Both the position numbers and the translations under genes were made by a program. The notes under the pieces are model-generated. The model saw only the letters and a list, made by a program, of their open reading frames with translations. It was not told the origin of the DNA and did not search any database. From Bacteroidales bacterium UBA4353 (GTDB lineage Bacteria; Bacteroidota; Bacteroidia; Bacteroidales; Paludibacteraceae): 64,000 nt of DNA. Positions 33,049 through 42,098 of this stretch are shown piece after piece; the stretch's first letter is position 1, and every line of letters begins with the position of its first letter. Where the stretch lies: the NCBI GenBank assembly GCA_002394025.1, contig DGSV01000084.1, positions 1-64,000 of the forward strand, given 5' to 3'.

Positions 33049-33163
33049 TGCCTCCGAGTCAATTCATTTGCAAATTAGTGTAATTCGTAGAAAAAATCCT
33101 TAATTCCTGACTTGAAATCAGCTGAAACAACTATAATAACTACAACTATTGAAATTTTTTTCG

Positions 33164-33171
33164 TAACTTTG
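33164..33171 (+). promoter_or_regulatory. -7 box upstream of the toxin-antitoxin pair
   Basis: TAACTTTG, 116 nt before the antitoxin ATG. If used, the transcript has an unusually long leader of about 110 nt. Confidence 0.5.
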
Positions 33172-33287
33172 CATCGGCAAAATTTGCGCTAACGCATTTG
33201 TTGCTATAACAAACAATTCTTATTAAGCAAAAAACAACACCGGCCAAAGTTTGTTTTAGCTGCACCAACCACCAATATAAAACCACT

Positions 33288-33503
33288 ATGGCAACAATAA
33301 CATTAGAATATAACCCCCGAAAATCAGGCACTATGGCTCTTATTGACTATATCAAAAGGTCTGAACTAGTTCGCATTATTGATAGTCAAGAAAAAAAAAT
33401 ATCACTCAAGAAAAAAATAAGTGCCGCGTTAGAGGAACTGAATGATGTTAAAAAAGGTATTGCGAATGCACGCCCTGTAGAAGAACTATTCAATGAGTTA
33501 TAA
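33288..33503 (+). CDS. putative antitoxin of a type II toxin-antitoxin pair
   Basis: A 71-residue, charged, helical protein (MATITLEYNPRKSGTMALIDYIKRS, later EEKKISLKKKISAALEELNDVKKG-like heptads). It overlaps the downstream RelE/ParE-type gene by 11 nt, the usual antitoxin-first order. The N-terminal beta strand followed by helices would suit a small DNA-binding and toxin-neutralising protein. The family is not certain; the assignment rests on size, charge and position. Confidence 0.75.
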   Translation: MATITLEYNPRKSGTMALIDYIKRSELVRIIDSQEKKISLKKKISAALEELNDVKKGIANARPVEELFNEL

Positions 33504-33834
33504 CATCAAAACCATATCATCATTCGACAAAGACTTCAAACGTCTGCATAAGCGTTACCGTTCTCTAACTGACGACTTGCGACAAATTATTGAACAACTG
33601 CTGCAAAATCCTTTACTCGGAACAGATTTAGGACATGGAATAAGAAAAGTCCGCATGCCTGTCAAATCAAAAAACACAGGCAAAAGCGGAGGTGCGCGGC
33701 TTATAACTTATGTAGACGTTATTATCGAAAAAAGTGAGGGAGATATCTATTTGCTCTCTATTTACGACAAGTCAGAACAAGCAAACATATCCGACAAAGA
33801 GCTTAGACATCTCATCGGTGAAATTTTTGCATAA
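33493..33834 (+). CDS. RelE/ParE-type toxin
   Basis: A 113-residue protein with the RelE/ParE-like pattern: SFDKDFKRLHKRYRSLTDDLRQIIEQLLQNP (helical hairpin), GHGIRKVRMPVKSKNTGKSGGARLITYVDV (beta sheet with basic residues), DIYLLSIYDKSEQANISDKELRHLIGEI (C-terminal strand and helix). This version resembles the RelE-like group annotated as addiction-module toxins in Bacteroidetes. It probably cleaves mRNA on ribosomes or targets gyrase; which one cannot be told. The giant T9SS gene starts 52 nt later. Confidence 0.85.
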   Translation: MSYNIKTISSFDKDFKRLHKRYRSLTDDLRQIIEQLLQNPLLGTDLGHGIRKVRMPVKSKNTGKSGGARLITYVDVIIEKSEGDIYLLSIYDKSEQANISDKELRHLIGEIFA

Positions 33835-33886
33835 CCAACCACCTAAACCAATATATTTTTTTAGCAACACCAACCACCAACAAACT

Positions 33887-36800
33887 ATGAAACGTATCCT
33901 ACTATTAACCATAACTACGCTACTGTGCCTGACAACATTATCAGCACAATGCACGCAAACTTTCGATGCCAACAGCAACATCACCATCGGAACAAGAAGC
34001 AATAAGTCATATAATTTGTCTGGCGCTCCCATTGAAAAAATAACGTTCAGCGGAAGCCGAGAAAGTGGTGCGATGACGAGCGACCCAAAAATCAGCCTTA
34101 ACACGGGAGATGAATATACAATCAGCGCATCTAAATTAGGAACATATTCGGAAAGCAATGGTGACTGCAAAAGAAAAGTTTGGGGCTTTTGCGTGGAATA
34201 TGAAAAAATTCCAAATTACAACTACAAAACTATTACATGGAACGTAGCAAATTCATACCCATATCCTAAGGCTACATCTCTTACAATTACAAATAACGCT
34301 AGACTCTATGACATCTATGTCCAGAACATTGTCGTAACCCAAGCCAAATATCTCGCAGCAACACACGACGGAACTGTATATTCATCCAGCAACGCCAACC
34401 TTAATATCGGCACGGCAAGTAACCCCATAAACCTCGGACAGGTAATAATCGGAGGCTCTATAACGGACGAAGTAAAAATCCACTACTCACGGGCTAACAA
34501 CATATCTTTCTCTGTCGCTGACGACGGAGGAACCACCGGCGACGCCGCGGCTTTCAAAGTCATGCAATATAACGCTGAGATCTCATCTATCAGCACCTCT
34601 CAATGCGGCTATGGCGACATAGATATTGACGTGGTCTTCAAACCCCAAAAAGCCGGAACATACAAAGCCAAGGTGGTCATCAGCAACAACAACGGCAATA
34701 CCATAACGCTGCACTACACTGCCGAATGCATCAAGAAAACTCCCACTATCACGTGGGACAACTTCGAACTGCTCTCAACATACGAAGACATCATCAATGC
34801 CGTAACAGCCAAGTACCAGAGCACTTCGCTACCCGTCAATGTTACTTACCAGAACCCCGCTGACGAACAATACGTCAACATTGATGGCAGCGGAACGAAA
34901 CTCATCAACCTCTCTGCTCTGCAGAGCAGCGGCGACAACACCATCACTCTCGTCGCCTCTACCACTGAAACCGATGAATACTACGCCGTAGGACCCGTCA
35001 GCAAAACATTCAAGACGGTAGAAATCAAGGTCCAGAACATCGAGCAGCCTGATATGAGCCGGCTCCGTTTCGGAATTTCTACGGTTCCAACACTGCCCGC
35101 AACGACAGACATCGGAACACCCATCACATGGACCTCCGACAACAGCAGCGTCATCAAAATCGTCGGCGGACAAGCCGTCATGGTCGGCCTCGGCTCTACT
35201 ATCATACACGGCTACGCAGCCTCTGTAGTCCATAACGGAGACACCTATGCCGAAGCCAACGCCACCATCTACGTCAATGTCATAGACCCCAACGCAGGAT
35301 GCCTCACACAAAACACTCTGATAGTTCCTGAAATAAGGCGCAATGCCCAGCAGGTCAAGACTCTTGCTGAACCTATTCCCGTAGAAAGCATCACGTTTAA
35401 CGCAAAATCAGGAGCATTGTTTGGCAGCACAAAGACAAAATTTGAGGTTTACACCGACAAGGGCTACAACACCACCTACGACGTAACAAACTCTGCCGCA
35501 GCCTACACGCTGACCATCGGCAACGCCAGCGACACCTATGCCCCTGCCATTTCGTCAGTAACATTCAATAATAACTATGACCAACCTATTTCGTACTATA
35601 ACAATGCCATCACTATAACAAACGCCGTCGTTACGCAAGCCCATTACCTTGCCGCACACCGCGGGAATGTATTCCACTACTCAAAATCCGTCTCCAACAT
35701 CAATGTACCGACAACATATCCAACCAACCGTATCAACCTTGACGAGGTGGAAATAGGAGGTAATGTCTCCGAAAAAATAACCATCCACTACTCGCGCGCC
35801 AAAGACCTCACTTTCACCATCTCTGACGATGGCGGTATAACAGGCGACAAGGATGCCTTCTCTGTGATGAGGGACGGCGTTACCATCGACAGGATTGAGA
35901 CGTCAGAATGCGACTGGGGCGACGACGAGGTTACCGTAATGTTCAACCCCACACGAGCCGGACTACACAAAGCAAAAGTGGTGCTTAGCGACAACAACGG
36001 CAAATCCATTACCTTCCACTACCAAGTGAACTGCGTCAAGAAGTCCCCGACCATCACGTGGCGCGACTTCAGCAAAATATCCGTCGCGGAACCTCTCACC
36101 AATGCCGCCACAGCAAGCCCGTCAGTACCTCTTACCCTGACGCTCAAAGACCCCGCCGACGCGCAATACGTCTCCATCGACGGCACCACCATCACAGCCC
36201 TGCAGGGCAGCGGAGACCACGAGATAGTACTCATCGCCACAACCACGGAAACAGCCTCTCACAGGTCCGTCAGCATGGAGTCCCCGGCTTTCAAGACAAC
36301 TGAACTGCTCGTACAAGACATCACGTGGCCCGACAACTTCACGCACCTGCACGTCTCCGACGCCGACCAAGACCTGCACGCCACCAGCAGCATCAACCAA
36401 CCCATCACCTACACCTCCGACAACACGTCCGTCGTCAGCATCATCAACGGACAGCTGCACATCGTAGGCATGGGTAAGACATACATACACGCCCACGCCG
36501 ACGCGGCAATATACAACGACGAACACTATGACGCCGCGGATGCCGTACTCTGGGTTCGCGTCATAGACCCCAACGCCGGATGCGACGAATATGCCAACCG
36601 CGACAGAACAACAGGAGCGCTGACAGACCAAGAACAAGAACGAACAAATATCTATGGATACTGGCGCATAGACCTCAACGCTCCGCCGGCATCTATATCT
36701 TTCATGGCACGGCACGGAGGTAGCGCGCACATACAAGGACCTACGCTGCAGTACTCGCTCAACGAAAACAGCAACGACCTTAGCGACGACTGGAAAGACA

Positions 36801-39610
36801 TATATCAGTTTACGCGAACCACTGTCTTAGGAACTACAATATGCGCCTTGGAAACTACCATGAAACAATACAGCGTAGAGAGCGGCATCAACCGCAACGC
36901 CGTAGTGCTCCGACTCTTCAGTCAAACCTCAGTAACCCAAGACCACTACTACTCCACAGCTCTCGTCAAACAGGCCACATACCTCGACCGCAACGGTGAC
37001 AACTCGACCATAGTCAAATACAACGTCAGCACCAAAGGCTCGGTGTATGAGTACATAGAACTCTACTACTCTAACATTCCGGAACCTGTTTACTATGAAC
37101 TGCTCAACAACACCCCGGGACTCTCTGTCAGCTTCAACGAAACGCAGAACAACACCATACATTGCGGCACCTACGGCGGATGGGGAGGCTCATCAAAGGA
37201 AGACAAAGCTAACGGATACTACTCCACACCTTTGCGAGCCAAAATAGCATTCAGATTCGACGACTCGCAACCGTTCCCTGACAATGGTATATACAAGGAT
37301 GTCATCGTCTTCAAATCCGGAGCCACAGAACACCGCGTACCCGTAGAAATACACCTCGTCAAAGCCGAGCAGGAAATACTCTGGACATGCAACGACGACG
37401 AATTCAGCAATATCGAAATCGTCGACCACCCCACACTATGCGCCTATTCAGTGGATAAGTCCAACGAACTGCCCACCGACCTGCCCATTACCTACACCGT
37501 CAACAACGACGTAGCAAGCCTGAACGGTACCACACTGATTTTCAACCACGAAGGCACGGTAACCATCACTGCCTCAAGTCCGGAAACGAATGTCTATAAC
37601 GCCGCGGAACTTGTTCATAAGACAGTTACTGTAACCAAGGTAACACCGCAGATACAGACAGCGCCGACAGCGCTCAATATCTACAACGGCTACGACATCA
37701 GCCGCGGAGTATTCATCGGCGGCAACGTGGTCTACAAAGACAAGGTCAGCAGCATCAGCGGCACATACCGACAGCGCGACACTGACAGAATTATCACCTT
37801 CGATGACCATGGCTTGGCGGCCGGCTATGACTTCTACCCCGACAACACCAACTGGTACAACAGTCCTATAGAAGGCGTTGGCACAGTGCCCATCAACGTG
37901 CTCCGCGCCACACTGATCTTCGACGGCAATGAGGGCACCACTGACCAAAGCGCTGTGGGCAACTGGCTCAGCGCGGACTACGACGGCGTACGTGAACGAC
38001 TGCCCATGGACGACGGCTCGGACAACATCATCATCAACGCGCCTATCGACATCACCGACAACCTTGCGGCTCATGACGTCAACATCAACGCCATGACTAC
38101 CATCAAGTCGGGCTACGACGCTGTCAATGGACAACCTATCCTCGGAGAACTCACGGCATACGGCACTCTCACCGGAGCCACAGCCAACAACCTCAAACTC
38201 GAAAGCACCAAATACGGCAGTGCAGCGCTGCGCTACGCCGAGGGCGACGTGGCAGCCACAGTGGACATGTACAGCAAAGCTTACTACGCCGGAACAGGTA
38301 GCCTCGCGGAATGGCAATTCCTCGGAGCGCCGGTCAACAATGTCGACGTACAACGCAACTTTGCGGGCTCATGGCTCTATGGATGGAACGAAGACGGATG
38401 GGTAGCACACCAAAACGGATACATACTGCCTAACTTCACGGCTGTGGCTGTTACGCAAAACAAAAACCAAGCCGGAAAAACATACACCTTCGCCGGAAAA
38501 CTCACCAACAGCAACAAAACATTCCCGCTGAGCAACACCCCGGGAGCCGAATGGCAAGGATTCAACATCTTCGCCAACAGCTACACGGCGCCTATCGACG
38601 TCTCGGCTTTCGTAACAGAAATCGATGAACGTTTCCAAAATGCCGAAGCAACTTTCTACATCTTCAACACCGGCAGCTACCAGCACTGGCAACAACAGAC
38701 CGGCAACACATCATCATCGCTCGACGCCATCGTCAAAGGACAGTACACAGTATCCACTCCGGCACAAGCCAAATACGGTAATTACCAGAAGGTTATCCCG
38801 CCCATGCAGGGCTTCTTCATACAGTCTAACGCCACAGGACTATTCAGCATTGACTACAACAAGCACGTCCTCAAGCGCGACGCCCAAGAAGCCGGCAACA
38901 TGCCCATGCGCGCGCCGCGACGCTACGCCGACAGCAGTAACAACCTGCCAGACAAACAAGATGTCGACAACATCACCATCACCATCCAAAGTGATGCCGG
39001 AGGAGACATGACACAGCTCTTCGTCAACGAAGCCTTCAACGAGAACTTCGAAAACGGCTTCGACGCCCGCAAGATGTTCGGCGAGACGGGACTGCCCATG
39101 CTCTACACCATCACGCCTTCCGAGGCCATGGCCATCAACTTCATCAACGACATCAATGACCAGCGCCTCGGCGTCAACATCGGACAAGACGCGCAGCAGG
39201 CCACCATCACCATCGCACGCAGCAACGCGCAGCAAAACATCTATCTGCACGACCTGCTGCTCGGCATCGTAACACCCATCAACGCCGACACCACAACATA
39301 CACCTTCAATGCCGAACAGGGCACCGACGAAACGCGATTCATCATCTCGCGCAGAAGCTCTATCTACGGCAACGACAACGAACAGACAACAGACATCAGC
39401 GACAACACCGCAAAAGCGAAAATCGTACTGGCGGCAACGCAACTCATTGTCAACACCGACAGCAAACAGACGCTACGACTCTTCGACGCCGCCGGAAAAC
39501 TCATCATCAACCAGGACATCAACGGCTCGGCAACAATAGACATCAGCCACCTGCCGCACGGAATATACACCGCGACATTGGGCAACATGAAGAGAAAAAT
39601 AGTCAGATAA
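33887..39610 (+). CDS. giant T9SS-secreted repeat protein (1907 residues)
   Basis: The start is ATG 33887 (MKRILLLTITTLLCLTTLSAQ), which gives a signal peptide; an open frame extends further upstream into the toxin gene but lacks one. Domains: two roughly 436-residue composite repeats. Each contains an ASH/choice-of-anchor-like sandwich (INLGQVIIGGSITDEVKIHYSRA near 181; INLDEVEIGGNVSEKITIHYSRA near 617). Each also has a BIG_2-like segment (PITWTSDNSSVIKI near 412; PITYTSDNTSVVSI near 839) ending VIDPNAGC. A third divergent unit follows, then a long C-terminal region with the PPMQGFFIQSNATG motif and a T9SS type A sorting domain (about 1850-1907; LRLFDAAGKLI, HGIYTATL). Probably a surface-attached or released adhesin-like protein; the ligand is unknown. 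Confidence 0.9.
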   Translation: MKRILLLTITTLLCLTTLSAQCTQTFDANSNITIGTRSNKSYNLSGAPIEKITFSGSRESGAMTSDPKISLNTGDEYTISASKLGTYSESNGDCKRKVWGFCVEYEKIPNYNYKTITWNVANSYPYPKATSLTITNNARLYDIYVQNIVVTQAKYLAATHDGTVYSSSNANLNIGTASNPINLGQVIIGGSITDEVKIHYSRANNISFSVADDGGTTGDAAAFKVMQYNAEISSISTSQCGYGDIDIDVVFKPQKAGTYKAKVVISNNNGNTITLHYTAECIKKTPTITWDNFELLSTYEDIINAVTAKYQSTSLPVNVTYQNPADEQYVNIDGSGTKLINLSALQSSGDNTITLVASTTETDEYYAVGPVSKTFKTVEIKVQNIEQPDMSRLRFGISTVPTLPATTDIGTPITWTSDNSSVIKIVGGQAVMVGLGSTIIHGYAASVVHNGDTYAEANATIYVNVIDPNAGCLTQNTLIVPEIRRNAQQVKTLAEPIPVESITFNAKSGALFGSTKTKFEVYTDKGYNTTYDVTNSAAAYTLTIGNASDTYAPAISSVTFNNNYDQPISYYNNAITITNAVVTQAHYLAAHRGNVFHYSKSVSNINVPTTYPTNRINLDEVEIGGNVSEKITIHYSRAKDLTFTISDDGGITGDKDAFSVMRDGVTIDRIETSECDWGDDEVTVMFNPTRAGLHKAKVVLSDNNGKSITFHYQVNCVKKSPTITWRDFSKISVAEPLTNAATASPSVPLTLTLKDPADAQYVSIDGTTITALQGSGDHEIVLIATTTETASHRSVSMESPAFKTTELLVQDITWPDNFTHLHVSDADQDLHATSSINQPITYTSDNTSVVSIINGQLHIVGMGKTYIHAHADAAIYNDEHYDAADAVLWVRVIDPNAGCDEYANRDRTTGALTDQEQERTNIYGYWRIDLNAPPASISFMARHGGSAHIQGPTLQYSLNENSNDLSDDWKDIYQFTRTTVLGTTICALETTMKQYSVESGINRNAVVLRLFSQTSVTQDHYYSTALVKQATYLDRNGDNSTIVKYNVSTKGSVYEYIELYYSNIPEPVYYELLNNTPGLSVSFNETQNNTIHCGTYGGWGGSSKEDKANGYYSTPLRAKIAFRFDDSQPFPDNGIYKDVIVFKSGATEHRVPVEIHLVKAEQEILWTCNDDEFSNIEIVDHPTLCAYSVDKSNELPTDLPITYTVNNDVASLNGTTLIFNHEGTVTITASSPETNVYNAAELVHKTVTVTKVTPQIQTAPTALNIYNGYDISRGVFIGGNVVYKDKVSSISGTYRQRDTDRIITFDDHGLAAGYDFYPDNTNWYNSPIEGVGTVPINVLRATLIFDGNEGTTDQSAVGNWLSADYDGVRERLPMDDGSDNIIINAPIDITDNLAAHDVNINAMTTIKSGYDAVNGQPILGELTAYGTLTGATANNLKLESTKYGSAALRYAEGDVAATVDMYSKAYYAGTGSLAEWQFLGAPVNNVDVQRNFAGSWLYGWNEDGWVAHQNGYILPNFTAVAVTQNKNQAGKTYTFAGKLTNSNKTFPLSNTPGAEWQGFNIFANSYTAPIDVSAFVTEIDERFQNAEATFYIFNTGSYQHWQQQTGNTSSSLDAIVKGQYTVSTPAQAKYGNYQKVIPPMQGFFIQSNATGLFSIDYNKHVLKRDAQEAGNMPMRAPRRYADSSNNLPDKQDVDNITITIQSDAGGDMTQLFVNEAFNENFENGFDARKMFGETGLPMLYTITPSEAMAINFINDINDQRLGVNIGQDAQQATITIARSNAQQNIYLHDLLLGIVTPINADTTTYTFNAEQGTDETRFIISRRSSIYGNDNEQTTDISDNTAKAKIVLAATQLIVNTDSKQTLRLFDAAGKLIINQDINGSATIDISHLPHGIYTATLGNMKRKIVR

Positions 39611-39624
39611 AAAGAAATAACACG

Positions 39625-39655
39625 TTGGAAAAACGAAAAAAAATACGTACTTTTG
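39625..39655 (+). promoter_or_regulatory. promoter of the mreB operon
   Basis: A -33-like TTGG (39625-39628) and -7 box TACTTTTG (39648-39655) about 20 nt apart. The mreB ATG at 39698 gives a leader of roughly 36 nt. Confidence 0.65.
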
Positions 39656-39697
39656 TGGGCTAAACAGTAACCACATATTAACAAGAAAATAACAGAC

Positions 39698-40723
39698 ATG
39701 GGATTATTCAATTTCACACAAGAGATAGCTATCGATCTCGGCACCGCCAACACCATTATCATCAGTAACGATAAGGTTCTGATTGACGAACCATCATACA
39801 TAGCCCTTGACGCCCGCACCAACAAAGTCATGGCTGTGGGCAAAAAAGCCAAGATGATGGACGAACGCGGCGACGTGAGCAAGGTGCGCGTGGTACGTCC
39901 GCTGCGAGAAGGCGTAATAGCCGACTTTGAAGCCTGCGAACTCATGATGCGCGAGATGATACACATGCTGCCAAATAAAAGCCACTTCTTCAATAACTCA
40001 CTCAAAATGGTAGTATGCATACCCTCGGGCTCCACAGAAGTCGAGAAACGTGCCGTGCAGGACAGTTCGGAACGCTCGGGAGGACGAAACGTATTCATGA
40101 TTTACGAACCCATGGCGGCAGCACTCGGAATAGGCATCGACGTGGAAGCACCTAGCGGATCCATGATAGTGGACATAGGTGGAGGAACATCAGAGATAGC
40201 AGTCATATCACTCGGAAGCATAGTAACCAACAAATCCATCAAAACAGCGGGAGACGACTTCAACGAAGACATCGTGGAACACATGGCGAGAATGCATAAT
40301 ATGCGCATAGGAAGTCCAACCGCGGAACGCATCAAAGTAGCCGTAGGAGCGGCACTCACAGAACTTGACGACGCTCCCGAAGACTTCATAGTACGCGGAC
40401 CTAACCGCATGACGGCTCTGCCTATGGAAGTACCCGTAAGCTATCAGGAAATAGCACACTGCCTCGAAAAATCTATAACAAAGATAGAAAACGCCGTGCT
40501 TACAGCACTCGAAAACACACCCGCGGAACTCTATTCAGACATCGTGGACAGAGGCATATTCCTCACAGGAGGAGGAGCATTGCTCAGAGGACTCGACAAA
40601 AGACTCACAAACAAAATCAATATACAATTCCACGTGGCTGAAGCACCACTGCTCGCCGTGGCGAGAGGTACCGGCATAGCACTCAAAAACGCCGAAAAAT
40701 ACTCATTCCTGATGAGGTCATGA
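39698..40723 (+). CDS. mreB: rod shape-determining protein MreB
   Basis: A 341-residue actin-like ATPase with phosphate-1 motif IAIDLGTANT, VCIPSGSTEVEKRAV, phosphate-2 SMIVDIGGGTSEIAVIS, and adenosine motif IFLTGGGALLRGLD. It polymerises on the inner membrane and directs lateral wall synthesis. It starts the shape operon mreBCD-PBP2-rodA. Length is normal. Confidence 0.98.
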   Translation: MGLFNFTQEIAIDLGTANTIIISNDKVLIDEPSYIALDARTNKVMAVGKKAKMMDERGDVSKVRVVRPLREGVIADFEACELMMREMIHMLPNKSHFFNNSLKMVVCIPSGSTEVEKRAVQDSSERSGGRNVFMIYEPMAAALGIGIDVEAPSGSMIVDIGGGTSEIAVISLGSIVTNKSIKTAGDDFNEDIVEHMARMHNMRIGSPTAERIKVAVGAALTELDDAPEDFIVRGPNRMTALPMEVPVSYQEIAHCLEKSITKIENAVLTALENTPAELYSDIVDRGIFLTGGGALLRGLDKRLTNKINIQFHVAEAPLLAVARGTGIALKNAEKYSFLMRS

Positions 40724-40764
40724 CACAATAAACGCAAACAATAGCGCAGAATAGTGACCGCAAC

Positions 40765-41598
40765 ATGAACAACCTGCTCAAGTTTCTGATAAAATTTCGA
40801 GCCACATTTCTCTTCATAGCACTTGAAGTAATAGCTCTCATGCTGCTTTTTACAAAACAAAGCTACCAGAGTAGCGCATTCTTCAGTTCTGCAAACATCG
40901 TTGTGGCGCAACTATATAGCATGAGTAATAGCGTTGTGGAATTCTTCAAGATGAAAAGCGACAACGCGGCACTCGCCGAAGAAAACACTCTGCTGACTAA
41001 TAAAATCAACGAACTCGAAAACACCATTGTGATGCTCAAAGAACAAAATATGGGCGTCACACATGTTTTCGTACCTGCCGAAAACGACCTGCACTACATA
41101 TCCGCCAAAGTCATCAATATCACCACCAATAGACAAAAAAACTACCTGACTATCAACAAAGGCTCACGCGATGGTATCATGCCCGGAATGGGGGTCATCA
41201 GCGCAGAAGGTGCTGTGGGAGTCGTCAAAAATGTCTCCGAAAAATTCGCCGTCATAATACCCATTCTAAACCCGGAACTGCAACTTAACTGCCGATTCAA
41301 AGCAACGGACTACGCCGGACCACTGGTTTGGGACGGAGCCGACTATCGATTCGCTAACTTGGAAGACATAGCCAGACACGTTGAACTCAATAACGGAGAC
41401 ACATTGGTTACCAGCGGACTGACATCAACTTTCCCGCAAGGCATACCGGTAGGGGTCGTTGAAAACAACACACTCAACGAGTCCGACGCTTACTACCATA
41501 TAAAAGTACGACTCGCCGTGAACTTCCGCACGCTGACTTACGTAAGGGTTATCAGCAATGCCAATAGCGCCGAACAACATCAACTCGAACAACAATGA
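40765..41598 (+). CDS. mreC: rod shape-determining protein MreC
   Basis: A 277-residue protein with one N-terminal membrane helix (about 12-30), a coiled coil (about 62-93, with EENTLLTNKINELENTIVMLKEQ) and a periplasmic beta-barrel domain containing YLTINKGSRDGIMPGMGV and TSGLTSTFPQGIPVGVV. It links MreB to the wall synthases. Overlaps mreD by 4 nt. Confidence 0.96.
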   Translation: MNNLLKFLIKFRATFLFIALEVIALMLLFTKQSYQSSAFFSSANIVVAQLYSMSNSVVEFFKMKSDNAALAEENTLLTNKINELENTIVMLKEQNMGVTHVFVPAENDLHYISAKVINITTNRQKNYLTINKGSRDGIMPGMGVISAEGAVGVVKNVSEKFAVIIPILNPELQLNCRFKATDYAGPLVWDGADYRFANLEDIARHVELNNGDTLVTSGLTSTFPQGIPVGVVENNTLNESDAYYHIKVRLAVNFRTLTYVRVISNANSAEQHQLEQQ

Positions 41599-42098
41599 AC
41601 GACGTATTGAGCAACATACTGCGATTCATAATCATGGTAATGGTACAAGTGCTGCTTGTCAACAACCTGCAAGTGTTCAGCATGTGCTATCCCATGATAT
41701 ACATCTATTTCCTGCTCATACTACCACCATCAATACCTAGAGTCGCCGAGCTACTCATAGCCTTCGCTTGCGGACTCGTCATGGACATATTTTGCGACAG
41801 CCTCGGACTGCACACCGCGGTATGCACACTGATAGGATTTGTCAGACCACAGATTATCACCGCTATGGTCACCGACTACGAACGAGTCAATTTATCAATA
41901 GGCATCCAATCACTGGGCATGGCGACATTCGTGAAATACGTCACACTAATAACAATACTGCACCACGTCACATTCTTCATGCTCGAAAGCTTTAGCCTTG
42001 CCCACTGGCACTGGCTACTGCTACGTATCGTGGTTAGCAGCATAGTAACAATAGCATTCATCCTCGCAATAGAAATGGTCAGAAACCGCATAAGATGA
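41595..42098 (+). CDS. mreD: rod shape-determining protein MreD
   Basis: A 167-residue membrane protein of five to six helices (VMVQVLLVNNLQVF, YIYFLLILPPSIPRVAELLIAFACGLVMDIFCDSLGLHTA and later helices). The pattern and position between mreC and PBP2 identify it. ATGA overlaps with both neighbours. Confidence 0.93.
   Translation: MNDVLSNILRFIIMVMVQVLLVNNLQVFSMCYPMIYIYFLLILPPSIPRVAELLIAFACGLVMDIFCDSLGLHTAVCTLIGFVRPQIITAMVTDYERVNLSIGIQSLGMATFVKYVTLITILHHVTFFMLESFSLAHWHWLLLRIVVSSIVTIAFILAIEMVRNRIR

Larger units (their letters stand above)
32354..33060. repeat. non-coding block of dispersed repeats after umuC
   Basis: About 0.7 kb without a credible gene, assembled from recurring modules: AT-rich TTTACTATTT/TTTAGTCATTGAGTAATTT strings, a CTCCTCCCCTGTCGAAG-type GC-rich module ending in GGGCGGAGGGGTAA, the 57-nt two-hairpin element (twice) and one GGACACGCC palindrome. 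The GC-rich module forms hairpins (CTCCCC with GGGGAG; GCCC with GGGC). A sister block lies at 60.8-61.3 kb. Short open frames here are products of the repeats. Confidence 0.85.

Noticed and set aside
32892..33083. Small open frame over the repeat block
   Set aside because: It is made of the 57-nt element and CTCCTCCCC module and has no coding signature.
33734..33886. N-terminal extension of the second giant protein
   Set aside because: It lies inside the toxin gene and removes the signal peptide; ATG 33887 gives a proper exported protein.
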